Shown here: piece after piece, positions 44,894-55,109 of the stretch
Layout: every line of letters starts with the position of its first letter
Position numbering within the stretch: the stretch's first letter is position 1
Source of the DNA: Edaphobacter lichenicola
Lineage (GTDB): Bacteria; Acidobacteriota; Terriglobia; Terriglobales; Acidobacteriaceae
DNA length: 64,000 nucleotides
NCBI RefSeq assembly: GCF_014201315.1
Contig: NZ_JACHDY010000002.1
Location: 806,001-870,000 of the forward strand
Reading direction: 5' to 3'
Program-made: the position numbers and the translations under genes
The notes under the pieces: generated by a model
The model's database searches: none
Told to the model about the DNA's origin: nothing
What the model saw: the letters and a program-made list of their open reading frames with translations, nothing else

Positions 44894-45390
44894 TCAATCG
44901 CCAACAAGGTGCGGGGGAACGATTTTATTCGAAAGGGAATAAGCTAGAAGAGGCTTAGTTTCAATCACTTTCTCTGATTCCGGATGACTTAGCTGCATTG
45001 CTAGGCAGCCCTGAAAAGGCCGCGCTTGCAGGTTGACGTCCGGTCTCAAGCGGGCCACCACACGGCTGAAGTGAAAGTCGTGATGCTGCAGGACCGCCGT
45101 GGCATTCCCGACGCATGCGTGTGACCCAGACCTGCATCTTCGCATCGGGATAGGTGAACCACTTCGGAGCACACCCACCACCATGTATGGCTTCCCATCG
45201 AGATGGATTTGCCTACCGACAATCGACGGGTCCCCACTTCCACGTAAGCATGACGGCGTTTCCGTCCGGGCGATCTTCGCTCTCGGTAAACGTGCGTCCG
45301 ATGACTGCGGGCACCCCAAGCAGAGGAAACAGGTTCCAACTCCCGCCGCCCGCGCTAACCAGTTCCGGCAACTCTCCCACTAATCGGATT
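44894..45390 (-). pseudogene. Fragment of an ADOP/MacB-type ABC permease
   Basis: Minus-strand frames give FPLLGVPAVIGRTFTESEDR in one frame and GDPSIVGRQIHLDGKPYMVV followed by GVLRSGSPIPMRRC in another, with VVARLRPDVNLQARPF further on. This is the periplasmic (MacB_PCD) part of the large duplicated permeases abundant in Acidobacteria. Both ends are absent and at least two frameshifts occur, so it is a remnant. Confidence 0.7.
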
Positions 45391-45630
45391 TATCGAATGA
45401 ACCGAACGGGCATCCTGTCCGGATTTTTCTACGAGTGATTCCTCGCGAAACTTATTTCGCAAACTATTTTGTTGACCGAATCAAACTCCTCTCATACTAT
45501 TTTCGAAAGTCAAACGAACAATTTAGATTCGTGACCTTAGTGGTTACAAGCCTGGCAATCCTATTTTTCTCCAGAAAAATCTTTGTTTGTGCTGCGGATT
45601 TGTACGTCGTTGCATACCTGGAGCTAGACG

Positions 45631-47030
45631 ATGCCTTGGCTTTCTTTGAGCGCTTGCAAGCGCTTCAACGCCTTCATGGCCTTTTTCGCCATCTTCTCAC
45701 TATTTGCATCAAAATCGATTGCTCAGCCGTCTCCCATGGCACCCGCCTTGCGGCCCTTCGCTACTGTAGAGGAATCGGCGATAGATTCGTTTACGGTTGC
45801 AAACGACGGCCTACTTGTATCGATCCCGATCTGGTCGATTAAATTCGACAGCGTGGCTAGTTGTCGTTGAGTTTCACGCTGCGATATAGCCCCCCGAGCT
45901 ATCAAGAGAGCCAAGATTGTCTACCTGGCATTACTCAGTGCCAGGAGCTTTGGGACGCAACATTAACTCTAAACGGGGTCTACTTGACCTCGAATCAGGA
46001 TGTCTGGGTGCAGATCGTGACAGACGTCGTCGGAAACCCGGCCAGTTTTGGGAGGCTGGTATTGGGAAGTCATCACGCCGGATTCCGAGACCCACAAGCT
46101 TACTCAGATAGGAGCGACCAAAACCTACCGAAGCATCGATGGCACAGGATGGATTTTCGATGCGACGTCTTGTCTTCTGAACGAACGAAGAAGGCATCCG
46201 AATATAGCTATAACTGCACGCCGCCAAGCCAGACCATACCCTATCCCTGGCATCAACTATCTATCGTATGTGCAAGATACGAACGGCAACAAGATCCATA
46301 AACTATTCGGGACCAGACGTGTTGAGCTCTTATACCGACACTATGGGCCAAACCATCGCAGCTCCGCCTATCAGCTTGTCTTCCATTAGTTTCGTAAACG
46401 ATGTCGGCGGTCAAAGCACGACAGATTTAACCAAGTGCGCAGCTACTGCTACCTCGGCAATCATCTGGACTCCACCTGGAAGTTCTACCGCGATGAAGTT
46501 TTTGTTACTCGCCTATTCATATCCGGACCGACTTCTTCCATGGCGCGGGAGCGCCGGATGTGCCGACACTCCCGACCAAACCCAATTGGAGGTACGAGGC
46601 TGTCTACAATAAGAACTACTTGAGCACGGTGGTCATGCCGGACGGCATGGTGTGGAACTTCGCTTATGCTTCCGTCAATGGCACCAATGTCAACTACGGC
46701 AATTTGACAAGCATTGGAATAGCTACAGGGGTGCCCTCAGCTATAACTGGAATGAAGGTTTCAATACCTGCGCAGGACCTACACTAGGCTATCGCAGTGG
46801 GCTTTTATCTAGATCCCTGGACGCAGCTGACGGGAGTGGTCCTAAAACCTGGACGTATGCCTATACTTGGGGAAACAACAATGCCGCGCCTGCTACGTCA
46901 GAGTTAACGACTGACCCACTCGGGAACACGATAAAGCACAGTCTCACGGCAATCACACGTTGCTCCAGCTACGAGACCGAAGTCGATTACTACGACAGCA
47001 ACTCACATCCCAAATGGTCCTAATCCATCC
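45631..47030 (+). pseudogene. Decayed RHS/YD-repeat protein
   Basis: Begins with a signal-like segment (FMAFFAIFSLFASKSIAQ) and the N-terminal motif VANDGLLVSIPIWSIKF. Further frames give YEAVYNKNYLSTVVMPDG, then MVWNFAYASVNGTNVNYGNL and KTWTYAYTWGNNNAAP, LTTDPLGNTIKHSLT and YETEVDYYDSNS: typical RHS or YD-repeat sequence from acidobacterial secreted RHS proteins. The frame shifts at least four times, and the C-terminal part with the core hyperconserved domain is gone. It is not functional. Confidence 0.75.
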
Positions 47031-47100
47031 GAGATTGACCACGATCTAAGCTTCATTCCATCAGCCACATACATTGATTCCAAACCGCTTGGCGTAATTG
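47009..47100. repeat. Diverged direct repeat, copy A
   Basis: Starts CCCAAATGGTCCTAATCCAT, including TCCATCCGA, GATCTAAGCTTCATT, CACATAC and AAACCGCTT. It aligns without gaps to 55186-55277 at roughly three-quarters identity by eye. It lies at the end of the RHS remnant. Confidence 0.7.
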
Positions 47101-47246
47101 GAAGGATGCCCTGAAAAGGCCAGCCGTCGCAGTTTTAGTCCCCCCAACCCTGTCTAAAAGGAGGACAGCACCGCGGATCACCGAGCGACTGGGCCTGCCA
47201 TATCTCGCTTGCTGACTATAAAAGCTCCTACACTTCCTGGGCGTTG

Positions 47247-49064
47247 CTACTTGAGGTCGAAGATGGCAGCGGTCTGGGGAGCGAGGTGAAGGGTGAGGGT
47301 GTTCGTCGTTAATGTTGCTTCGGAGGATCCGTAGAGGTTGTTGGCCTGTTGAGCGCCTTCGAGTGCGGTGTCGTCGATGTTGACTATGGTGTCGGAGGGT
47401 TGGGCGGCTTTGTTTACGGCGACGAGAATGCGCTGGTTGGGCTGGGTTGGGGTGTGAAGGGTGCGGACGTAGATGAGAACGTTCTGGTCGGCGTGAAGGA
47501 GTTGCTCGTCTCCGGTCTGGAGGGCCGGATGAGAGCGGCGGAGAGCAAGGAGAGTCTGAAGTGTGGCGAAGGATTGTTGCTGCTCGGGAGTGCGGGAGGA
47601 TGTGGTGAAGGCATCGTTCTGAGTTGGGCCAAAGCCGCCGGGGAAGTCGCGGCGGTTATCGGGATCTTCACCGCCGCGCATGGCGATCTCGTCGCCGGAG
47701 TAGATCTCGGGCATGCCGCGCATGGTGGTGAGGATGGTGAAGGCGAGCTCGAGAGTATGCGGGGTTGTCGCGGGGTCTTTGAGGAAGCGAGCGGTATCGT
47801 GATTGCCGATGAAAGGAACGAGGCGCTCGGGGTGAGGATAGAGATTATCGAGACGAAGGACGTCGGCCAGCTTCGTCATGGACGCGTCTTTGAGAAAGAC
47901 ATCGCGTAGAGCGAAGTATGAGGGGAAGTCGAAGGGGGTGTCGAGGCCTGTGTCGAGGCCGGCGCGAGTGACTCCGCCGGCGAAGAAAGAGGTGATTGTG
48001 GGATCGCCGTTGAAGACTTCGCCGACGGTGGTGAGCTGCGGGTAGAGTGAATGAAGCTGGGCGTGGAAGCTCTGCCAGAAGGGACGCGCGACGTAAGGGA
48101 AGGTGTCGATGCGCAGACCGTCGAGGCCGGCCTGCTCGATCCACCAGATGGAGTTCTGAGTGAGGTAGCGGGCAACGGCGGGATCTTCCTGATTGAGATC
48201 GGGAAGCGTGTTGGCGAACCAGCCTTCGGTGACGTTGTGCTGGTCGCGCCAGGGAGCGTGGGGGTCGGTGAGGGGAGCGAAGTCGCCCTGGGCGATGGTG
48301 TGGTGCTCGAGGGTGCCGTGAAGCCAAGTGGGGTCGGGGCTGTCGCGAACCCAGGGATGGTTGGGGCCGATGTGGTTGGGAACGGTGTCGAAGACGAGCT
48401 TCATGTGGCGTGCATGGAGAGCGGAGGCGAGATCTTTGAGATCGGCGAGGGTGCCGAAGTGGTCGTCGACGGCGTACATATCGGTGGCGCCGTAGCCGTG
48501 ATAGCTCTGGCTATCTTGATTCTGGTAGACAGGGGTGATCCAGACTGTAGTGATGCCGAGTTGCTGAAGATAGTCGAGATGCTGGGTGATGCCGGGAAGA
48601 TCTCCGCCATGCCAGCCGCGGGGTTTGGCGAGTTCGGCGGCGTGATCGGGTCCGTCGTTGGTGGGATCTCCGTCGGCAAAGCGGTCGATCATGATGAGGT
48701 ACATGACGTCTTTGGAGGAGAAACCGGCAAAGCTGTCGGAGGGGTTGCGACGAGGGGAGAAAGAGTAGCGGCTGGAGGTTCGACCGTTCGGTGTGCGGAC
48801 GTTGATCTGAATTGTTTGAGAGTGCGCGGGTGAGGCAGAGAGCCAGAGTTGCGCGTAGTGACCATTGGCTGAGATGACTACTTTGTTGATGTGCAGCGCT
48901 GCGTCGCTCAGGGTGAACTGCGCGGCGGTGAGATTTTCGCCTTTGATGAGGAGCATGGGCGCGGGCATTGTGGCCCACCAGTTGGGGGGGTCGATCTTCT
49001 CGATGCGAGGAGATTGGGCGAACGCCGACACGGTGAGTACAAGAGCTACAAGAAGGCATCGCAT
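47247..49064 (-). CDS. Secreted GH13 alpha-amylase family enzyme (cyclomaltodextrinase-like)
   Basis: A 605-aa protein with signal peptide (LLVALVLTVSAFAQ). Residues about 20-105 form an N-terminal IPT/cyclomaltodextrinase-type beta domain (WWATMPAPMLLIKGENL). The GH13 barrel has DTVPNHIGPNHPWV (region I), GLRIDTFPYV with the nucleophile Asp (II), GEVFNGDP with the acid Glu (III) and FIGNHDTARF (IV). A C-terminal beta domain follows. It likely hydrolyses starch, maltodextrins or cyclodextrins in the periplasm or outside. Its neighbour is a TonB-dependent receptor, consistent with uptake of the resulting sugars. It is separated from that gene by 96 bases on the same strand. Confidence 0.92.
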   Translation of the reverse strand: MRCLLVALVLTVSAFAQSPRIEKIDPPNWWATMPAPMLLIKGENLTAAQFTLSDAALHINKVVISANGHYAQLWLSASPAHSQTIQINVRTPNGRTSSRYSFSPRRNPSDSFAGFSSKDVMYLIMIDRFADGDPTNDGPDHAAELAKPRGWHGGDLPGITQHLDYLQQLGITTVWITPVYQNQDSQSYHGYGATDMYAVDDHFGTLADLKDLASALHARHMKLVFDTVPNHIGPNHPWVRDSPDPTWLHGTLEHHTIAQGDFAPLTDPHAPWRDQHNVTEGWFANTLPDLNQEDPAVARYLTQNSIWWIEQAGLDGLRIDTFPYVARPFWQSFHAQLHSLYPQLTTVGEVFNGDPTITSFFAGGVTRAGLDTGLDTPFDFPSYFALRDVFLKDASMTKLADVLRLDNLYPHPERLVPFIGNHDTARFLKDPATTPHTLELAFTILTTMRGMPEIYSGDEIAMRGGEDPDNRRDFPGGFGPTQNDAFTTSSRTPEQQQSFATLQTLLALRRSHPALQTGDEQLLHADQNVLIYVRTLHTPTQPNQRILVAVNKAAQPSDTIVNIDDTALEGAQQANNLYGSSEATLTTNTLTLHLAPQTAAIFDLK

Positions 49065-49160
49065 GGTCGGAGTCCCAAGAGGCGAGAGTGATGGCGGATT
49101 GTGCCGAAGAACAGCGGCATCATGAGACTAGCTCAATGATGCCGCCTTAGGCGCTGGGGG

Positions 49161-52100
49161 TTAGAAGTTGATGTGAGCGGCGAGCTCAACCTGGCGTTCG
49201 GTGTTGAGGCGAATGCTGTTGATGCTGCCGAAGCCGTTATTTGCGCCGGTGGAGTTTGCACCGGTGGTGAAGATGGTTGTCGATCCTGGGACGTTGACGC
49301 CGTCGCGGATGTTGGTGTCGGGATTGCCGAACTGCGGTGTGTTGAAGAGGTTATAAGCCTGAGCGCGAAATTCTGCGTTGACTCGTTCGGTGATGTGGAA
49401 ACCTTTGAAGAGACCGAGGTCCACGGTCTTGTAGCCGGGGCCGGCGAAGGCGTTGCGCTGGAGGGTTCCCGGACGAGTGAAGATGCCGGAAGAGTTGATG
49501 GGCGGAGTCGCGAAGACACCAGTGAAGAAGGTGCGGTTGTTGGAGTTGTTCGAGCCACCGACTAACTGGCGGGATACCTTGCTGAAGCTGATGAGGTCTG
49601 GCCGGTTGTCGATGGTTCCTGGGCTGCCGGTGGTGTTGAGGTCAATCGGCGTGCCGCTGTCGAGGGTGACGATCGTGTTGAGTTGCCAGCCGCCGACGAC
49701 CTCGTCGAGCGCATGGCTCATGTTTGAACCGAACATCTTGTCTCGGCCGACGGGCAGCGAGTAGACGGCGCTGGCGACGAAGACGTTACGCTGATCCTGG
49801 TCGGAGTTGCCGTAGTTGGCAGGGAGATCGACTCCCTGCTGGGTGATGAAGATGCGTCCGCTGGAACTTGCGCCTGCGCCTGAACTGAAGGCTCCACTCG
49901 AGTTGTCGCGCGTGTGAGACCAAGTGTAAGCGACCGTTGCAAGGAAGCTCGAGCCAACGTGGCGGTCAAGGTAGATTTGCAGGCCATCGTACTTTGAGGA
50001 ACCGCCGGCCAGGCCTTCGGTGATTGTGCCGCGGTTGGGGAAGAGTCCCTTTGAGGTGCCGTCGAGGACAGGCGAGTTGGCGTTGTACCAAGTCATGAGG
50101 TGATCGGATTTATTGCCGACGTACGCAATGTTGAGTGAGGTCGCGTGATCGAGCTGCTGCTGGACTTGCAGGTTGTATTGAGTCACCGCACCGTTCTGAT
50201 TGTTCTTCGGTACGGCAATGACAGTAGCGTTCGACAGGTTGATGGAGTTGATCGCACCTGGTCCGAAGGCAGGTATTGGAAGGGCCGCGGTTGCGGTGGA
50301 TGCGTCGTTAGGAGTGGTTGGGCTTTGACCTGTGAAGGTGATGCGATAGCCGTTGGTCGCGGTGTACTGATTAACTCCATTGAAGCCAGGCTGGTTGGAG
50401 AGCTGGTTGCCGACGCCGCCGCGGTCCAGGAAGTAGAAGATACCGTAACCGCCACGGATTGAGGTCTTGCCGTTGCCATAGAGATCGTAGGCAAAGCCTA
50501 TGCGTGGCGCGAAGTTGTTCTTATCTGTATTAATGAGCGAGCGCGAGTTCCCGTTGACGCCTGCAACCTGGAGAGATGCAGTGGAGAAGTCATAGTTCGC
50601 CTGGTTGTTGTTTTGCTCGTAGGGGTAGGTATAGAGATCGTAGCGAACGCCGAGGTTGAGAGTAAGCCTGCGGGTCGCCTTCCAGTCGTCCTGAACGAAG
50701 TAGCCGGTCTCGTAGTTGAAGGTTTTGAAGAAGGTGCTGGCTGCACCGATCTCATAGTCGGAGAAGCCAGCGAGGATCTCGGAGGTTTCATATCCGGTGA
50801 AGCGTCCGGTCCCGGGATAGTTTACTCCGCCCAGGACGAAGTAGCCCTTGGAGTCATTCCCCTGGAAGAAGTCAACCTCGCGGCGTAGGACGTTGGCGCC
50901 GGCTTTCATGGTGTGTTTGCCGCGGGTGTAGGTAACGCTGTCGAGATACTGGAAGGTTTTCTCAGGGACGGAGTAGGGACCGCCGTCGCCCGTGTACTCG
51001 ATCTGTGTATTGCTGCCGCCGATAAGAGCGCCGCCTCCTAGAAGTGGGTTACGGTTTGCATTGACGATGCCGAGATTGGCGGAGATGGGTGTGCCCTGAT
51101 CCGGGTTGACGTAGGCGAACTCCGGACGGATGTAACCGAAGCGAAATTCGTTGACGAGATTAGAGGTAAAGATGTGGGTATACCCGGCCGCTCCGCCGCG
51201 TGGGTGGTTCACGTTGCCGCCCGAGGCAAAGCCCGCGGGAAGGTTGGTAAAGAGGCTGTTGACGTTGAGGTTGTCCTGACCGTAGCTGTAACGGACGAAG
51301 ACGGAATCCTTCTGAGAGACGTGATAGTCGAGGCGGACGTCGAAGTCGTTGAAGTTCTGAATCGCTTTACGCACTGCGAAGTAGTTATTCAGGATGCCGC
51401 CACGCGTCGGCGCGTCGAACGCGTTGAGGTACTTGAGACCGGCAGAGTTGATGCGATTTTGCGGGATGATATTTCCGGCGAAGGGCTGGCACGTTGTCGG
51501 ATCGTAGATGGCTCCGACCACAACCGTTGCGTTTGCGGCCAGTGCGGGGCAGCCCGTTGCCGAAGAGAAGGTTCCGGGATTGCTGGTGACGTTTTGACCG
51601 AGCAGCTCGGAGAAGTTGCCCTGACGCATAAGTGCAGTGGGGACGGTATAGAAGCCGGTGTCCTTTGGCTGTTTCTGACGAAGAGCCTGGTAATCGCCGA
51701 AGAGGAAGATCTTATCTTTCCAGAGGGGGCCACCTGCGGCGACGCCGAACTGTTTGCGCTGAAAGGCTGGTGCTGGGGTGCCGGGATTGAAGTAGAGGGA
51801 GTTGGCATCGAAGATCTGGTCGCGGAAGTAGCCGAAGGCCGAGCCGTGGATGCTGTTGGTTCCGGATTTGACGGAGTTCTGGAGGATGGCACCGCCGGCG
51901 CGGCCAAATTCGGCGGGGGCGACGGAGGTGGTGACGCGGAACTCCTGGATGGCTTCGGGCGGGGTGAAGAAGACGATGGAATTTACGAGAGATTCGTTGT
52001 TGTCGACTCCATCGAGGATGAAGTTGTTGGACTGCTGACGGAGTCCATTGACCGAGAGCGCACCACCGCCGGAGTCTGAATAGCGGAAGGTTTCGACGTT

Positions 52101-52658
52101 GCCGTTGCGCCCGCTGGCGTCGGAATTGAAGGCTCCACGGGTTACGCCGGGGATCAGATTGGCGAGAGTAGTAAAGTTGCGGCCGTTGAGAGGGAGATCG
52201 GTGACCTGCTTGCCCTCAATGACAGCTCCGGTGGACGAGGTGGAGAGGTCGACGACTGGAGCGGCATCGGTTACCTCAACGGTTTGGCTGTCGGAGCCGA
52301 CGGTCAGTTTGAACTCGATGGTCTGGACCTGGGAGACCTGGAGAGCGAACGACTGATTGACGCTCTGAAATCCACTGTGGCTGGCTTCGACGCGGTAGTT
52401 GCCACGAGGGACGGCGGAGAAGGTGAAATTTCCGTCGTTCCCCGCGGTGACCGCGAGCGTAACGCCTGTATCAGTATTAATGAGTTTGAGCGTGGTACCC
52501 GGAATAACGGCACCGGTGGGGTCGGTGACAATACCGGTGACTCGACCGGTGTCTGTCTGAGCTTGCAGGCTTAGGACTGGGATGAAAAGCAAACAGAGGA
52601 GTAGGAGCAGTAGTTTGCCGGCGAGTGTGTGCCGATGTCGGTTGAGATCAGTGTGCAT
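49161..52658 (-). CDS. Oar-like TonB-dependent receptor
   Basis: A 1165-aa outer-membrane protein. Signal peptide (LLLLLLCLLFIPVLSLQA), then a carboxypeptidase-regulatory-like domain (GRVTGIVTDPTGAVIPGTTL to about residue 120), plug region (VTDLPLNGRNFTTLANLIPG) and a long beta-barrel that ends VELAAHINF with terminal aromatic residue. Such Oar-like receptors are strongly expanded in Acidobacteria and are thought to bring in oligosaccharides or peptides with TonB energy. The start at 52658 has GGAGG seven bases before. It is divergent from the winged-helix regulator and upstream of the amylase, suggesting a sugar-use locus. Confidence 0.93.
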   Translation of the reverse strand: MHTDLNRHRHTLAGKLLLLLLCLLFIPVLSLQAQTDTGRVTGIVTDPTGAVIPGTTLKLINTDTGVTLAVTAGNDGNFTFSAVPRGNYRVEASHSGFQSVNQSFALQVSQVQTIEFKLTVGSDSQTVEVTDAAPVVDLSTSSTGAVIEGKQVTDLPLNGRNFTTLANLIPGVTRGAFNSDASGRNGNVETFRYSDSGGGALSVNGLRQQSNNFILDGVDNNESLVNSIVFFTPPEAIQEFRVTTSVAPAEFGRAGGAILQNSVKSGTNSIHGSAFGYFRDQIFDANSLYFNPGTPAPAFQRKQFGVAAGGPLWKDKIFLFGDYQALRQKQPKDTGFYTVPTALMRQGNFSELLGQNVTSNPGTFSSATGCPALAANATVVVGAIYDPTTCQPFAGNIIPQNRINSAGLKYLNAFDAPTRGGILNNYFAVRKAIQNFNDFDVRLDYHVSQKDSVFVRYSYGQDNLNVNSLFTNLPAGFASGGNVNHPRGGAAGYTHIFTSNLVNEFRFGYIRPEFAYVNPDQGTPISANLGIVNANRNPLLGGGALIGGSNTQIEYTGDGGPYSVPEKTFQYLDSVTYTRGKHTMKAGANVLRREVDFFQGNDSKGYFVLGGVNYPGTGRFTGYETSEILAGFSDYEIGAASTFFKTFNYETGYFVQDDWKATRRLTLNLGVRYDLYTYPYEQNNNQANYDFSTASLQVAGVNGNSRSLINTDKNNFAPRIGFAYDLYGNGKTSIRGGYGIFYFLDRGGVGNQLSNQPGFNGVNQYTATNGYRITFTGQSPTTPNDASTATAALPIPAFGPGAINSINLSNATVIAVPKNNQNGAVTQYNLQVQQQLDHATSLNIAYVGNKSDHLMTWYNANSPVLDGTSKGLFPNRGTITEGLAGGSSKYDGLQIYLDRHVGSSFLATVAYTWSHTRDNSSGAFSSGAGASSSGRIFITQQGVDLPANYGNSDQDQRNVFVASAVYSLPVGRDKMFGSNMSHALDEVVGGWQLNTIVTLDSGTPIDLNTTGSPGTIDNRPDLISFSKVSRQLVGGSNNSNNRTFFTGVFATPPINSSGIFTRPGTLQRNAFAGPGYKTVDLGLFKGFHITERVNAEFRAQAYNLFNTPQFGNPDTNIRDGVNVPGSTTIFTTGANSTGANNGFGSINSIRLNTERQVELAAHINF

Positions 52659-52895
52659 GGTGAAGCCTCCAAAGGTGCGACCTGAATGGTGTAGTCGAAT
52701 GGCTATTCAAGGTCGCGGTAAAACGATGGCAATTTATTTATGTTCCTCGCCATCGCCTAGTCCTCTTTTTTCGATAAATCTTTGATCATCCGGTAAGTTA
52801 TTGATTTTTATATGCATTCTTGAGGGCCATCAACAGATAAGTGCTCCGGCTAGGGGTTTTCAACGTGATAAAGTTTCACTACAAGGTATTTGGTT
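52659..52895. other. Divergent intergenic region between receptor and regulator
   Basis: This 237-base A/T-richer segment contains the start regions of the receptor (minus) and the regulator (plus). It would hold both promoters and an operator, but I could not identify a clear operator or a strong -35/-10 pair. Confidence 0.4.
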
Positions 52896-55109
52896 ATGCT
52901 GTCTCATCCTGAAATCGTCTCAAGATTCGGATTTGGAGTTTATGAGGCTGATCTTCAGACCGGCGAATTGTGGAGGGCGGGTCGAAAGATCAAGCTTCAA
53001 AGTCAGCCTTTCAAGGTACTGGCGGTACTGCTAGAGAAAGCTGGTGAAGTGGTCACCCGGGAGGAGTTGCAGGTTCGGGTGTGGGGCACGAACATAGTTG
53101 TCGATTTCGATCACTCTCTTGGTACTGCGATTAATAAGATTCGGGATGCGCTAGGGGACACAGCAGACAATCCGCGATTTGTGGAAACGCTGGCAAAGCG
53201 GGGTTATCGCTTCATCGCGTCTGTCACGGTACTGGGCGGATCATTAGCGACCAAAGCCACCGAGTCGATGAACCTTGAGCTCACTGCGGAATCGGGATCT
53301 GCACAGGTAGTGTTGCAAGGACCGCCGGGGACTTCTTCTCAAGAAGACGAACTTGATGTAATGCGCCGGCGTCGGAGGGGCTTCGGATTCTGGCTATGGA
53401 TCGCGATGTTGGTTCCCTTGGCCGTCTTGGCAGGTCTGGCCGGATTTTATTATGGCTCTCGAAGCACTGGACCTCTACCGCGTATTGAACGGCTGACGCG
53501 AATTGGACGGATTGCGCCGGGTGTGCAGGCGATGGAAAGCCTTCCAGCCTCGGCGACAGATGGGCTACGCATATATATTCCGGTAATTTCAGGTGGCAGG
53601 TCGGTTTTGGCGCAGGTGGATGTACGCACTGGGGCAGTGGAGAACCTTCCACTGCCAAGCGAAATCGCCTCCGCTACGCTCGGAGACCTGTCTCCTGATG
53701 GGTCCATCCTACTGCTGCGAAGTCATCTCTCGCCGGAGTCGGAGCAATCGTTATGGACTGTGCCCGTAGGTGGAGGCAGTCCGCTGCGCGTGGCGAACGT
53801 CGTGGCTCATGATGCTACATGGATGCCCGATGGCAAGAGTATTCTCTACGCCACAGGAAACCAGTTGTTGGTGAGCAGACCGCAGGATGGTACCTCTTCC
53901 CTGTTCGCGAAACTGCCCGAGCGTGCGTTCTGGTTGCGCTGGTCGCCTGACGGGAAGGTACTGAGATTCACTCTCCTCGACCCAATAAAACACACGTTGG
54001 GGCTTTGGGAAGCGTCGAGCGATGGTAAGTCGGTTCGTCCAATCCTTAGCAATTGGACCAGGCCTTCGTCGGAGTGCTGCGGAATATGGACCGGTGATGG
54101 GAAGTACTTTGTCTTTCAGTCGGATCGTGGTGGCAGCAGCGATCTTTGGCGACTTGACGGGAGGAACACTGGCGAACCGAAACGAGTGACGAACGGGCCA
54201 TTGAGTTTTGTCGGGCCTGTGACCTCGCGGATCGGGCACCGGATCTTCTTCCTGGGACTCGAGACCCAATCCCTTCTTCAGCGTTACGATGCCGGCCGGC
54301 ACGAATTTGTACCAGTACCAGGGTTTCTCGCCGAGGCAACCAGGATTGAATACTCACGCGATCGACAGTGGGTGATATGGACCGACGCGGCCGGGAAGCT
54401 CTGGAGAGCGAAAGGGGATGGGTCGGAGTTGATCCAGATAACACCCGACTCTTTGCAGGTATTTCTTGCCCATTGGTCGCCCGATGGAAAGAGACTAGCA
54501 ATCATGGCGAAAGAGTCGGGCAAAGCATGGCAGATCTACTTGGTGCCTGCGGACGGTGGGTCTCCCGAAAGACTTTTGCGGGAGAGCCGTAATGCCGCGG
54601 ATCCATCCTGGTCCGCGGATGGGCAGCAGATCGCCTTTGGGCGCGTGACCGATATTATGGGCAAAGAGGATGGACCGCGCGCAATCCAAATATTCGACCT
54701 GCGTACTCGCGCAGTGTCGACGGTACCCGGATCCGAGGGATGGTTCAGTCCGCGATGGTCGCCGGATGGACGTTATATAGCCGCAGTCTCGCTGGATCAG
54801 CGGAAGCTTGCGTTGTTTGATACGGCGCTGAGTACTTGGCGAACGATCGCGGAGACCACGGTCGCGGACCCAGTTTGGTCGTCAGATGGTAAAGCTATTT
54901 TCTTTCACGCGTCATCGGCCGAAATGCAACCAATTTACCGTGTGTCAATTCCAGGTGGTCGACTGGAACAAATTGCAAACCTATCAAACTTCAGCAGGGG
55001 AGATACGGAAGACTATTTCTTCTGTGGCTTGACGCTGGAGAGCGTACCGATCGTGCGATCACGAACTCGTACGGGTAACCTTTATACGCTCGATCTTGAT
55101 GGCCCCTAG
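52896..55109 (+). CDS. CadC/OmpR-type winged-helix regulator with TolB-like beta-propeller
   Basis: About 737 aa. N-terminal Trans_reg_C winged helix (KIKLQSQPFKVLAVLLEKAG, then GEVVTREELQVRVWG and DFDHSLGTAINKIRDALG), as in CadC and ToxR. One membrane helix follows (LWIAMLVPLAVLAGLAGFYY, about residue 170). The outer part has at least six PD40-like repeats (AHWSPDGKRLAIMAKES, SPRWSPDGRYIAAVS and similar), a TolB-type propeller probably sensing a ligand. Regulators of this type flank acidobacterial receptor genes. It is divergent from the TonB-dependent receptor, which is likely its target. ATG 52896 is used; TTG 52890 is possible. Confidence 0.88.
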   Translation: MLSHPEIVSRFGFGVYEADLQTGELWRAGRKIKLQSQPFKVLAVLLEKAGEVVTREELQVRVWGTNIVVDFDHSLGTAINKIRDALGDTADNPRFVETLAKRGYRFIASVTVLGGSLATKATESMNLELTAESGSAQVVLQGPPGTSSQEDELDVMRRRRRGFGFWLWIAMLVPLAVLAGLAGFYYGSRSTGPLPRIERLTRIGRIAPGVQAMESLPASATDGLRIYIPVISGGRSVLAQVDVRTGAVENLPLPSEIASATLGDLSPDGSILLLRSHLSPESEQSLWTVPVGGGSPLRVANVVAHDATWMPDGKSILYATGNQLLVSRPQDGTSSLFAKLPERAFWLRWSPDGKVLRFTLLDPIKHTLGLWEASSDGKSVRPILSNWTRPSSECCGIWTGDGKYFVFQSDRGGSSDLWRLDGRNTGEPKRVTNGPLSFVGPVTSRIGHRIFFLGLETQSLLQRYDAGRHEFVPVPGFLAEATRIEYSRDRQWVIWTDAAGKLWRAKGDGSELIQITPDSLQVFLAHWSPDGKRLAIMAKESGKAWQIYLVPADGGSPERLLRESRNAADPSWSADGQQIAFGRVTDIMGKEDGPRAIQIFDLRTRAVSTVPGSEGWFSPRWSPDGRYIAAVSLDQRKLALFDTALSTWRTIAETTVADPVWSSDGKAIFFHASSAEMQPIYRVSIPGGRLEQIANLSNFSRGDTEDYFFCGLTLESVPIVRSRTRTGNLYTLDLDGP

